Shown here piece after piece: positions 53,865 through 61,959 of a DNA stretch of 64,000 nt. A program made the translations under genes and the position numbers. How positions within the stretch are numbered: position 1 is the stretch's first letter; the number at the start of each line of letters is the position of its first letter. Source of the DNA: an uncultured Caryophanales bacterium (GTDB lineage Bacteria > Bacillota_I > Bacilli_A > RFN20 > CAG-826); contig CAJJXG010000002.1 of NCBI GenBank assembly GCA_905197045.1, positions 65,437-129,436 on the forward strand. The letters run 5' to 3'. Below the pieces are notes generated by a model that was not told where the DNA came from, ran no database searches, and saw nothing but the letters and a program-made list of their open reading frames with translations.

Positions 53865-55274
53865 ATGAACGACAACGAAAAGCTAAATTTAAAAGAAGAT
53901 AAAGAATATAAATACGATTTTAAAGATAAAGTCGATAGCATTTTTTCTACTGGCAAAGGCTTAAACGAAGAAGTTATTAAAGAGATTTCTAAAGCCAAAA
54001 ATGAACCAGAATGGATGCTAAATTTTCGACTTGATGCTTATCATAAATTTATCAAAATGCCTTTTCTAAACTTTGGACCTGATGTTACAAATTTAGATTT
54101 TGATAGTTATACCTATTTTACGCGTTATGCTAAAGGCGACAAAAATTCCTGGGACGAGGTTCCTGAAACAATTAAAAATACCTTTCAAAAGCTTGGTATT
54201 CCAGAGCAAGAGCAAAAATATTTAAGTGGAGCCGCCACTCAATATGAATCAGAAATGGTTTATCATAATATGCTTAAAGAGGTTGAAGAAAAAGGTGTTA
54301 TTTTCCTTTCAACTGATATGGCGCTTCAACTTTATCCAGACCTTGTTAAAAAGTTTTTTGGAACAGTAATCCCTGTTGCTGACAATAAATTTTCTGCTTT
54401 AAATGGGGCTGTTTGGAGTGGAGGAAGTTTTATTTATGTTCCAAAAGGCGTAAAACTTGAAAAACCTCTTCAATCATATTTTAGAATAAACAATGAAAAA
54501 ACAGGTCAATTTGAAAGAACGCTTATAATTTGTGATGAAGGAAGCGATGTTCATTATGTTGAAGGATGTACAGCGCCAATTTATTCAAAAGAATCTTTAC
54601 ATGCTGCAGTAGTTGAAATTATTGTTATGAAAGGGGCTAAATGCCGTTATTCTACAGTTCAAAATTGGTCTAATAACATAGTTAATTTAGTTACTAAAAG
54701 AGCTAATGTTTATGAAGATGGCATCATGGAATGGATTGATGGAAATATTGGTAGCCAAATTAATATGAAATATCCAGCCTGTATTTTAAAAGGAGAAAGA
54801 GCAAAATGTATTTGTATTTCTATTGCCGTTGCTGGAAAAGGTCAATTTCAAGATGCTGGTGCCAGAATGATTCATGAAGCTCCAAATACAACCAGTTCAA
54901 TTATTTCAAAATCTATTGTTAAAAATGGTGGAACTAGCAATTATCGTGGAACTTGTCGCATCAAAAAAGAAGCTATTAATTCAAAAGCTCACGTTGAATG
55001 CGATACATTGATTTTAGATTCATATTCTAAATCAGATACGATTCCAAAAAATGAATGTCACAATAATTCAAGCTTTTTAGAGCATGAAGCAACCGTTAGT
55101 AAAATTAGCGAAGATCAACTTTTCTACTTGATGAGCCGTGGAATTAGTGAAAAAGATGCTACACAAATGATTATTATGGGCTTTATTGAGCCTTTCTCAA
55201 AAGAATTACCAATGGAATATGCGGTTGAACTTAACCAATTAATTAAAATGGATATGGAGGGAAGTGTTGGTTAA
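53865..55274 (+). CDS. sufB: Fe-S scaffold protein SufB
   Basis: Core scaffold of the SUF complex, 469 residues of usual length. EEVIKEISKAKNEPEWMLNFR, YESEMVYHNM, KGVIFLSTDMAL, YFRINNEKTGQFERTLI and the C-terminal NECHNNSSFLEHEATVSKIS with SRGISEKDA are typical. The stop shares one base with the mnmG start (TAATG), so the suf operon runs into the mnmG group. Confidence 0.96.
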   Translation: MNDNEKLNLKEDKEYKYDFKDKVDSIFSTGKGLNEEVIKEISKAKNEPEWMLNFRLDAYHKFIKMPFLNFGPDVTNLDFDSYTYFTRYAKGDKNSWDEVPETIKNTFQKLGIPEQEQKYLSGAATQYESEMVYHNMLKEVEEKGVIFLSTDMALQLYPDLVKKFFGTVIPVADNKFSALNGAVWSGGSFIYVPKGVKLEKPLQSYFRINNEKTGQFERTLIICDEGSDVHYVEGCTAPIYSKESLHAAVVEIIVMKGAKCRYSTVQNWSNNIVNLVTKRANVYEDGIMEWIDGNIGSQINMKYPACILKGERAKCICISIAVAGKGQFQDAGARMIHEAPNTTSSIISKSIVKNGGTSNYRGTCRIKKEAINSKAHVECDTLILDSYSKSDTIPKNECHNNSSFLEHEATVSKISEDQLFYLMSRGISEKDATQMIIMGFIEPFSKELPMEYAVELNQLIKMDMEGSVG

Positions 55275-57163
55275 TGATTAATTACGATTATGATGTAATT
55301 GTTGTTGGAGGAGGCCACGCTGGATGCGAGGCTTCTTTTGCATGCGCTCATCGAAACGAGAAAACACTTCTAATTACTTTAAATATTAAAATGATGGCTA
55401 ATATGCCATGTAATCCTTCTATTGGTGGTAGCGCCAAAGGAATTGTAGTTCGTGAAATTGATGCGCTTGGCGGAATGATGGGCAAAATTTGTGATCAAGA
55501 ATACCTCCAAATGAAGATGCTTAATACAAAAAAAGGCCCTGGTGTTCAATGTTTAAGGGCTCAGGCTGATAAGCATAGATATCCTCATCATATGCAAGAA
55601 GAGCTTTTGAATACAAAGAATTTAGATGTTTTAGAAGATGAAGTTAAAGAAATCTTGCACGATGAAAGTAAAGTTTATGGTGTTCGCACAAAAAGTGGCA
55701 AAGAAATAAGTGCAAAGGCGATAGTTCTTGCTACTGGAACTTACATGAATAGTGAGATTTTAAGAGGTCATCATAAATTTAGCGGTGGTCCAGATGGAGA
55801 AAAACCAAGCGTAGGTTTGAGCGATTCTTTAATAAAAATGGGAATTAAACTTCAAAGACTAAAAACTGGTACTCCTCAAAGAATTGCTAAAGAATCAATT
55901 GATTTTTCAAAAACTGAAATCCAATATGGAAATGTTGATAATCAAGCTTTTAGTTATGAAACACATTCATTTGTGCCTTTAAAAGATCAAATTCCTTGTT
56001 ATTTGATATATACAACACCAAAAACACACGAGATTATTCGAAATAATCTTGAAAAAAGTGCTATGTATGGTGGACTTGTAACTGGTGTTGGGCCAAGATA
56101 TTGTCCTTCAATTGAAGACAAAATTGTTCGTTTTGCTGATAAGCCTCGCCATCAATTATTTTTAGAGCCAGAAAGCTATGATACTAATTCAATATATCTT
56201 CAAGGTTTTTCTACTAGTATGCCTGAAGATATTCAAGTTGAAATGGTGCATTCTTTACCAGGTTTAGAAAATGCTAAAATTTTAAAATATGCTTATGCTA
56301 TTGAATATGATGCTTTAGAAAGTGATGAATTTGATGTTTCTTTAATGGTTAAAAAATGGCCAGGTTTATTTATATCTGGTCAAATTTGTGGAACAAGCGG
56401 CTATGAAGAAGCCGCCGGACTTGGTTTAATTGCTGGAATTAATGCTTCAAAATATATAAGAGGCGAAGAGCCATTTATTTTAAAAAGAGATGAGGCTTAT
56501 ATCGGTGTAATGATTGACGATTTAATTACCAAAGGTACTAAAGAACCTTATCGTCTTTTAAGTAGTCGCGCCGAATATCGTTTACTTTTAAGAAGCGATA
56601 ATGCTGACTTAAGATTAACTGAATACGGTCATGAACTAGGCTTAATTAGTGAAGAAAGATATCAAAAATTTGTCGAAAAGAAAGAAAAAATGAGTAAAAT
56701 TGCTCAAATTCTTGAGAAAACATATTTTGGTGAAACTAGTCCATTAAATGAATATTTAACTTCTCTTGGTTATGATAAATTACAAAGCGGTGTAAAAGGA
56801 GTCGACATTTTAAAAAGAAATGGTGTTTCTTATCATGAATTAAAGAAATATCTAAATTTAGATGAGACTTTAGAATTAGATACGCTTGGTGAATTTGAAC
56901 TTGAAGTAATGATTAAATATCAAGGCTATATTGAAAATGAAAGAAAAGAAGCTAATAAATTTAGAAAATTAGAAAACATAAAACTTTCTAAAAACCTTGA
57001 TTATTTAAATATGAGTGGACTTAGACTAGAAGCACGTCAAAAATTAGATAAAGTTAAACCAGACACTTTGGGACAAGCTAGTAGAATTAGTGGTGTAAAT
57101 CCTAGCGATATTTCTGTTCTTATCTTAAACTTAAAGAAAGGTAAAAACGATGGAAGTTGCTAG
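55274..57163 (+). CDS. mnmG: tRNA uridine-5-carboxymethylaminomethyl modification enzyme MnmG
   Basis: FAD-dependent tRNA wobble-uridine modifying enzyme (GidA), 629 residues. FAD loop VVVGGGHAGCEA, NPSIGGSAKGIVVREIDALGG, GTYMNSEI, GTSGYEEAAGLGLIAGINA and the C-terminal REAN-type helical domain are present. It works with MnmE, which is not in the window. mnmG-rsmG-parA-parB is the usual cluster near the replication origin, but dnaA and oriC are not seen here. Confidence 0.97.
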   Translation: MINYDYDVIVVGGGHAGCEASFACAHRNEKTLLITLNIKMMANMPCNPSIGGSAKGIVVREIDALGGMMGKICDQEYLQMKMLNTKKGPGVQCLRAQADKHRYPHHMQEELLNTKNLDVLEDEVKEILHDESKVYGVRTKSGKEISAKAIVLATGTYMNSEILRGHHKFSGGPDGEKPSVGLSDSLIKMGIKLQRLKTGTPQRIAKESIDFSKTEIQYGNVDNQAFSYETHSFVPLKDQIPCYLIYTTPKTHEIIRNNLEKSAMYGGLVTGVGPRYCPSIEDKIVRFADKPRHQLFLEPESYDTNSIYLQGFSTSMPEDIQVEMVHSLPGLENAKILKYAYAIEYDALESDEFDVSLMVKKWPGLFISGQICGTSGYEEAAGLGLIAGINASKYIRGEEPFILKRDEAYIGVMIDDLITKGTKEPYRLLSSRAEYRLLLRSDNADLRLTEYGHELGLISEERYQKFVEKKEKMSKIAQILEKTYFGETSPLNEYLTSLGYDKLQSGVKGVDILKRNGVSYHELKKYLNLDETLELDTLGEFELEVMIKYQGYIENERKEANKFRKLENIKLSKNLDYLNMSGLRLEARQKLDKVKPDTLGQASRISGVNPSDISVLILNLKKGKNDGSC

Positions 57164-57854
57164 TTTAAAAGAGATTGAGTTTTTAAAAGATCTTTCAGAT
57201 TATAAAATTTCTCTTTTAAAAGAGTATATGAATTTTACTTTGGAAGAGAACAAGAAATTTAATTTAACTTCTTTAGATTCTGAAGATGAATTCATTGTTA
57301 AAAATATTCTTGATTCTTTACTTGTTGTCAAATTTTTACAAGACGATTTTTCTAATAAAAGAGTTGTTGATATTGGTAGTGGAGCTGGACTTCCTGGAAT
57401 ACCTTTAGCAATTTATTATCCAAACACAAAGTTTTATTTACTTGAACCAACAACTAAAAGAGCAAACTTTTTAAAGCGCGCAATTGAATTCCTTAAGCTT
57501 GAAAATGTTGAAGTTATTAATGAAAGAGCCGAATTGCTTGCTAGATCTAATTTTGAGAAATTTGACATAGCAACCGCTAGAGCAGTAGCAAATATCAACA
57601 TTCTTTTAGAGCTTGCTATGCCTCTTTTAAAAATAGGCGGAACTTTTATTGCGTATAAAGGAAAAAACTACAAAGAAGAGGCAAATAGTATTAAATTAGC
57701 ACTTAACGAGTTGAAAACTAGTAGTAAATTAGTAGTCAATTGCGTACTTCCATATACATCTGAAGAAAGAAATTTTGCTTTTTTTGAAAAGAAAGAAGAA
57801 ATTTCGAACAAATATCCTAGAAATTATAGTTTAATTAAAAAGAGACCATTATGA
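57150..57854 (+). CDS. rsmG: 16S rRNA m7G527 methyltransferase
   Basis: SAM-dependent methyltransferase (GidB), 234 residues. FNLTSLDSEDEFIVKNILDS, VVDIGSGAGLPGIPLAI for SAM binding, ERAELLARS and ATARAVANINILLELAMPLL are diagnostic. It overlaps mnmG by 14 bases and parA by four. Confidence 0.95.
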   Translation: MEVASLKEIEFLKDLSDYKISLLKEYMNFTLEENKKFNLTSLDSEDEFIVKNILDSLLVVKFLQDDFSNKRVVDIGSGAGLPGIPLAIYYPNTKFYLLEPTTKRANFLKRAIEFLKLENVEVINERAELLARSNFEKFDIATARAVANINILLELAMPLLKIGGTFIAYKGKNYKEEANSIKLALNELKTSSKLVVNCVLPYTSEERNFAFFEKKEEISNKYPRNYSLIKKRPL

Positions 57855-58630
57855 AGAATTGGGTTATATCTATCGTTAATCAAAAAGGCGGAGTCGGAAA
57901 GACTACAACGGCTATAAATTTAGCCGCCTCTTTAGCATCCCTTGGTAAAAAAGTTTTAATTATTGATTTTGATGCGCAGGGAAATAGTTCAAGGGGTTAT
58001 GGAATTGATATTACTTTACTTAATAAAACGATTTTTGAGGCCTTAATTGGTAAATATGATATAAATGCTATTATTAAAAAGACACTAGTTAAAAATGTAG
58101 ATGTTGTTCCATCTAATTTGCGCTTGTCTTATTTTGATAGCGAAATTGGCTCGTTAAATGTTGAACCTTTTACCGTTTTAAAAAATGTTTTGGCTAAATT
58201 AAATAGAAATTATGACTTCATTTTAATCGATTGTCCGCCAAGCTTAGGACTTTTATCAATTAATGCTTTAGCAGCCTCTAATTCAGCTTTAATTCCTGTT
58301 CAATGTGAATATTTTGCAATGGAAGGATTAGCGCAAGTTTTAGCTAGTATTAAAAAAGTACAATCTAGTTATAATCATAATCTAGAGATTGAAGGATTTT
58401 TATTAACAATGTATGAAACTCGTTCAACGCTAGGTAAAGAAATTGTAAGTCAAGTAAGAGGACTTTTTAGAGAGAATACTTTCAATGTAGAAATTCCTCG
58501 AAATATATCAATAAGTGAAGCAAGTGGAAAAGGGATGCCTGTTCTTTTATATAAGCCAACAAGTGCAGGAGCAAGAAGTTATTTACAACTTGCTAGGGAG
58601 ATTTTAGATAATGACAGTAGAAGAAAATAA
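57851..58630 (+). CDS. parA: Chromosome-partitioning ATPase ParA (Soj)
   Basis: Deviant Walker-A ATPase of 259 residues. NQKGGVGKTTTAINLAASL with both Lys, IIDFDAQGNSSRG, IDCPPSLGLLS and VQCEYFAMEGLAQ are as in Soj. It acts with the ParB-like protein encoded by the overlapping next gene to segregate origins and regulate initiation. Confidence 0.95.
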   Translation: MKNWVISIVNQKGGVGKTTTAINLAASLASLGKKVLIIDFDAQGNSSRGYGIDITLLNKTIFEALIGKYDINAIIKKTLVKNVDVVPSNLRLSYFDSEIGSLNVEPFTVLKNVLAKLNRNYDFILIDCPPSLGLLSINALAASNSALIPVQCEYFAMEGLAQVLASIKKVQSSYNHNLEIEGFLLTMYETRSTLGKEIVSQVRGLFRENTFNVEIPRNISISEASGKGMPVLLYKPTSAGARSYLQLAREILDNDSRRK

Positions 58631-59444
58631 AAAAACTTTGATGCAAAGTGATTTAAAGTCGTTAATTGAACGTTTTTCAAAAGATGATGTAATTAGTGGA
58701 ATAGATAAGAATTATCAAAGAGAGAACGTTAAGTATTTATCATGCGACGATATCGTTGATAATTCTTTTATTAAGGATGCTAAAATCGATAAAGAAACGA
58801 TTAAAAACATTGAAAAATCAATTATTGAAAGAGGTATTTATAATCCTTTAATTGTTAGGGAATATAAAAAAGGCAAATATGAAGTAATTATCGGAAGAAA
58901 AAGATGGATTGCTTCAAAAAAATTAGATTATAAGAAGATTCCTGTAATTATTAAAAATTATGATGATCAAGAAACTCTTTTGATTTTATTATGTGATGCA
59001 AGAGAAAACAAAAACTTTAATCCAATTGAAATTGCTTTAGTTATTAAACATCTTGCAGACGATTTTAATTACAAAAAGAAAGATATAGCTGAAATTTTGC
59101 GTGTATCAAGTGGTCAAGTAAGTAATTATTTATCACTTCTTAATATGCCAAAAGATGTGATTTATGATATTTCTACTAATAAACTTTCTTTTGGACATGC
59201 AAAAGCCATATCTCGTTTAAAAGAAAAAGATATAAAAAGTATTATTAAGAAGATTTACGATTACTCTTTAAGTGTTCGTGATACTGAAAAATTAGCTTTT
59301 AATTTAGAAGATAAAAATGTCCGTATTAAAAAAGAATGTGTAATTCGAAAAAAGAATAAGAGTATAATCGTAAAAATTAATAATGAAGAGAATTTTAATA
59401 AAATTTACAAGAAAATAAACGAATTACTTAAAAAAGAATTTTAA
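58611..59444 (+). CDS. parB: ParB-like DNA-binding protein (divergent)
   Basis: 277 residues. N-terminal ParB/Srx domain (about 50-115): YNPLIVREYKKGKYEVIIGRKRWIASK. A helix-turn-helix follows at about 155-185 (KKDIAEILRVSSGQVSNYLSLL), then a linker and a basic C-terminal dimer region. Two CTP-site motifs deviate: GRKRWIAS for the usual GERRWRA, and DARENKNFNPIE where ParB has ENLQREDLNPIE. This may mean altered CTP binding or a Noc-like role. ATG at 58611 after TAGGGAG. No parS consensus was noticed in the window. Confidence 0.85.
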   Translation: MTVEENKKTLMQSDLKSLIERFSKDDVISGIDKNYQRENVKYLSCDDIVDNSFIKDAKIDKETIKNIEKSIIERGIYNPLIVREYKKGKYEVIIGRKRWIASKKLDYKKIPVIIKNYDDQETLLILLCDARENKNFNPIEIALVIKHLADDFNYKKKDIAEILRVSSGQVSNYLSLLNMPKDVIYDISTNKLSFGHAKAISRLKEKDIKSIIKKIYDYSLSVRDTEKLAFNLEDKNVRIKKECVIRKKNKSIIVKINNEENFNKIYKKINELLKKEF

Positions 59445-59460
59445 GAAACTTAATTTATTG

Positions 59461-59466
59461 TATAAT
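59461..59466 (+). promoter_or_regulatory. -10 box of the FMN riboswitch transcript
   Basis: TATAAT placed so that transcription would begin around 59473, at the first bases of the aptamer. The -35 region is weak. Confidence 0.5.
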
Positions 59467-59469
59467 TAA

Positions 59470-59627
59470 TTTGCTTCAGGGATAGGTGAAATTCCTTATT
59501 GGCGGTATACCCCGTGCGAGTTAACACTCATGAACTAGCGCAATTCTAGTGGCAGCAGTAAAGTCTGATATAAAGAAGTAGAAATTTATACTTTTTTAGG
59601 ACCTGAAGTGTAGGAGGTCCTTTTTTA
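59470..59627 (+). promoter_or_regulatory. FMN riboswitch controlling ribU
   Basis: RFN element: AGGGATAGGTGAAATTCC, TTGGCGGTATACCCC, GTGCGAG, a hairpin ACTAG / CTAGT, GGCAGCAGTAAAGTCTGATA and the closing GAAG. Closing helix P1 is CTTC (59474) with GAAG (59575). The same 5' segment CTTCAGG can instead pair with CCTGAAG at 59602-59608, which overlaps the terminator's 5' arm. So FMN binding should hold P1 and free the terminator; without FMN the alternative helix blocks it. Confidence 0.92.
59598..59626 (+). terminator. Riboswitch terminator that also hides the ribU ribosome site
   Basis: Stem AGGACCT / AGGTCCT with TTTTT following, directly before the ribU ATG. The 3' arm includes part of AGGAGG, the only ribosome site for ribU, so the hairpin can block both transcription and translation. 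Confidence 0.85.
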
Positions 59628-60251
59628 ATGATTACAAGAAGAAAACGAGTAATTAATTATATTACTCAAACAGCTATTTTTGGTGGCTTAGCAGCGATTT
59701 TATATTGCGTACCTGGTTTACAATTTCAACTACCTTTTTTAGCACCAGGATTTATGTCAATTCACCTTGATGAAATACCAATTCTTATTTCTTCATTTGC
59801 TTATGGCCCGCTTTTAGGAGTCTTTGAGATAATTTTAAAAACTTTAATTAAACTCCCAATGACTTCTAGTTTATGTGTTGGGGAATTAGGAGATATGCTA
59901 TATTCTTTTGCTCTTATTATTCCAGCTGCCTTAATTTATAAGAAAAATCGTACCTTTAAAGGGGCTGCAATTGGTTTAGCAGTAGGAGTTTTAGCAAACC
60001 TAGTAATGACATCAATTGTTAACTTATATACAATCTTTCAATTTTATAAATTTGTTTATGGTTTTGAAGATGGTTATATAGCAGGCGCCTTTAATGCAAT
60101 ATTTAATTGGGGAATCACAAGCGATTTTGATCCACGATTAGCCATTTTGCTATTACCATTTAATATTGTTAAAAATGTAATTGTTGTTGGAATTACCTTT
60201 ATTGCTTATAAACCATTAAGATTTATTTGTGAAAAAGTTTATAAGTATTAA
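59628..60251 (+). CDS. ribU: Riboflavin ECF transporter, substrate-binding subunit RibU
   Basis: Integral membrane S-component of 207 residues with six helices that captures riboflavin. The N-terminal IFGGLAAILYCVPGLQFQLPFL and ALA-type small-residue helix 1 that docks to the energy module, and FMSIHLDEIPILISSFAYGP, fit RibU. The FMN riboswitch upstream strongly supports riboflavin as substrate. The shared ECF ATPase/T subunits (ecfA1, ecfA2, ecfT) are not in the window. An insert of about 25 residues (QFYKFVYGFEDG ...) lies between helices 4 and 5. Confidence 0.93.
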   Translation: MITRRKRVINYITQTAIFGGLAAILYCVPGLQFQLPFLAPGFMSIHLDEIPILISSFAYGPLLGVFEIILKTLIKLPMTSSLCVGELGDMLYSFALIIPAALIYKKNRTFKGAAIGLAVGVLANLVMTSIVNLYTIFQFYKFVYGFEDGYIAGAFNAIFNWGITSDFDPRLAILLLPFNIVKNVIVVGITFIAYKPLRFICEKVYKY

Positions 60252-60258
60252 CAAAAAG

Positions 60259-60282
60259 ACACCATTTCGTTGGTGTTTTTTT
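60259..60282 (+). terminator. Terminator of ribU
   Basis: Stem ACACCA / TGGTGT, loop TTTCGT, followed by six T. Confidence 0.85.
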
Positions 60283-60285
60283 GAT

Positions 60286-60310
60286 AAAAAAACACCTACT
60301 TAAGAGGTGT
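60286..60310 (-). terminator. Terminator of the ferredoxin gene
   Basis: On the minus strand stem ACACCT / AGGTGT with a seven-base loop and a run of six T after it. Back to back with the ribU terminator. Confidence 0.8.
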
Positions 60311-60339
60311 CTTCGAATTTAAATTTATTTTAAAGAAGC

Positions 60340-60519
60340 TTATTTTTCAATAGCACTAACTGGGCAATTGCTAATAGCTTCATCAGCAGCTGCTTCGTCA
60401 ATTTCACCAATGACTGTGGCTTTGCCTTCGTCATCAAATTCAAATGTTTCTGGATAGCTGCCGACGCATAAACCACATCCGATGCAAGCGTCTTTATTAA
60501 CTGTAACTTTAACTGCCAT
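60340..60519 (-). CDS. fdx: [4Fe-4S] ferredoxin, 59 residues
   Basis: Small electron carrier read directly on the minus strand: it begins MAVKVTVNKDACIGCGLCVG and ends NCPVSAIEK. The Cys pattern Cys-x2-Cys-x2-Cys ... Cys-Pro binds one 4Fe-4S cluster; the position where two-cluster ferredoxins have another Cys is Tyr (SYPETF). The acidic middle is typical. GGAGGTTAAGGAAAA precedes the ATG and a terminator follows 30 bases after the stop, so it is monocistronic. It could serve redox enzymes elsewhere; partners are unknown. Confidence 0.93.
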   Translation of the reverse strand: MAVKVTVNKDACIGCGLCVGSYPETFEFDDEGKATVIGEIDEAAADEAISNCPVSAIEK

Positions 60520-60800
60520 TTTTCCTTAACCTCCAATAACAAGTATATCAATTGTATCCTTTTTTACAAGTTTTTTCATGGTTAGGAGTGCTTAACATTT
60601 AGCTAATCGGTTAATAATAATCTTTTTTAAAGTAAGAAAAGAAGTTTAATTATCTTTATTTGAATTCAAAATGCAAAAATGATGATTTTTTAAAACAATT
60701 TTATTGATTTTGTCAAGTGGTAAATGATACCAAAATTCCCTACTTTTTTAGTGATTTTAATTAAAAATCAGTCATTTTTGCTAAAAATCATTAATTTATA

Positions 60801-60830
60801 TTGTTTAAATCAAGGCTTAAATGTTATATA
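60801..60830 (+). promoter_or_regulatory. Candidate promoter of gap
   Basis: TTGTTT, an 18-base spacer and TATATA, with a start around 60837 and a perfect ribosome site downstream. The 250 bases between the ferredoxin and here are A/T-rich and hold no gene that I can see. Confidence 0.5.
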
Positions 60831-60869
60831 CTAATAAAGGTTAAAATTCTTAAGGAGGAATTTAAAAAT

Positions 60870-61886
60870 ATGGCTATTAAAGTAGCAATTAATGGATTCG
60901 GAAGAATCGGACGTCTCGCATTCAGACAAATGTTTAGAGCTAAAGGATACGAAATCGTTGCAATCAATGATTTAACAGCTCCAGCAATGTTAGCAAATCT
61001 TTTAAAATATGACTCAGCTCAAGGAAGATATGCTTTAGCAGACAAGGTTTCATCAACTGATCATTCAATTATTGTTGATGGAACAGAAATCGAAATCTTA
61101 AGCGAAAAAGACGCAGTTAACCTTCCATGGAAGAAACTTGGCGTTGATGTTGTCTTAGAATGTACAGGCTTCTATACAAAGAAAGAAAAAGCTATGGCTC
61201 ACATCACTGCAGGTGCTAAAAAAGTTATCATCTCAGCTCCAGCAGGAAACGATTTAAAGACAATCGTTTATGGTGTTAACGAAAAAACATTAACTAAAGA
61301 TGACCAAGTCATTTCTGCAGCTAGCTGTACAACAAACTGCTTAGCTCCAATGGCTGGTGCATTAAATAGCTTATATCCAATCGTCTCTGGTATTATGACA
61401 ACAGTTCATGCTTATACTGGTGATCAAATGGTTCTTGATGGACCACACAGAAAAGGCGATTTAAGAAGAGCTAGAGCAGCTGCTGTTAACATTGTTCCAA
61501 ATAGCACAGGTGCTGCAAAAGCAATCGGTCTTGTTATTCCTGAACTCAATGGAAAATTAATCGGTAGCGCACAAAGAGTTCCAGTTTGCACTGGTTCAAC
61601 AACAATCCTTGTTGCAGTTGTCGAAGGCAAAGATGTCACAAAAGATAGCATCAATGCTTATATGAAAGCTCATACTTCTGAATCATATGGTTATAATGAA
61701 GATCCAATCGTTTCAACCGATGTCATCGGAATGAGATATGGTTCATTATTCGATGCAACTCAAACCATGGTTAGTAAGATTGATGATAATCATTATCAAG
61801 TCCAAGTTGTTGCTTGGTATGATAACGAAAATTCATATACCAGCCAAATGGTTAGAACAATCAAATACTTTGCTGAATTAAAATAG
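60870..61886 (+). CDS. gap: Glyceraldehyde-3-phosphate dehydrogenase
   Basis: Glycolytic enzyme of 338 residues. I start at the ATG nine bases after AAGGAGGAA, a near-perfect ribosome site; longer in-frame starts run through the promoter region. NAD-binding INGFGRIGRLAFR, catalytic Cys in SAASCTTNCLAPM, and WYDNENSYTSQM. Codon use (AAC, ATC, GTC) is more biased than in neighbours, as in highly expressed genes. First gene of gap-pgk-tpiA. Confidence 0.97.
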   Translation: MAIKVAINGFGRIGRLAFRQMFRAKGYEIVAINDLTAPAMLANLLKYDSAQGRYALADKVSSTDHSIIVDGTEIEILSEKDAVNLPWKKLGVDVVLECTGFYTKKEKAMAHITAGAKKVIISAPAGNDLKTIVYGVNEKTLTKDDQVISAASCTTNCLAPMAGALNSLYPIVSGIMTTVHAYTGDQMVLDGPHRKGDLRRARAAAVNIVPNSTGAAKAIGLVIPELNGKLIGSAQRVPVCTGSTTILVAVVEGKDVTKDSINAYMKAHTSESYGYNEDPIVSTDVIGMRYGSLFDATQTMVSKIDDNHYQVQVVAWYDNENSYTSQMVRTIKYFAELK

Positions 61887-61904
61887 TTAAATAATTTGAT
61901 TTTT

Positions 61905-61938
61905 AGGGGCTAATAGTGAACATTATTAGGCCCCTTTT
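61905..61938 (+). terminator. Partial terminator between gap and pgk
   Basis: Stem AGGGGCTAATA / TATTAGGCCCCT with one bulged G, followed by TTTTC. The short T-run suggests incomplete termination, giving more gap than pgk mRNA. Confidence 0.65.
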
Positions 61939-61959
61939 CTATATTTTAGGAGATATATA

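Noticed and set aside
57150..59460. parS sites or origin elements near parA-parB
   Set aside because: No TGTTTCACGTGAAACA-like palindrome, DnaA-box cluster or dnaA gene was seen; only the gene order hints at the origin.
60330..60551. Minus-strand open frame of 73 residues over the ferredoxin region
   Set aside because: It is the wrong phase of the real ferredoxin gene: Lys/Leu-rich with no family motifs, while the neighbouring phase has the full Cys pattern and ribosome site.
60801..60869. Extended N-terminus for gap starting at 60801
   Set aside because: It would run through the promoter and a near-perfect ribosome site; GAPDH proteins begin at the residue encoded at 60870.
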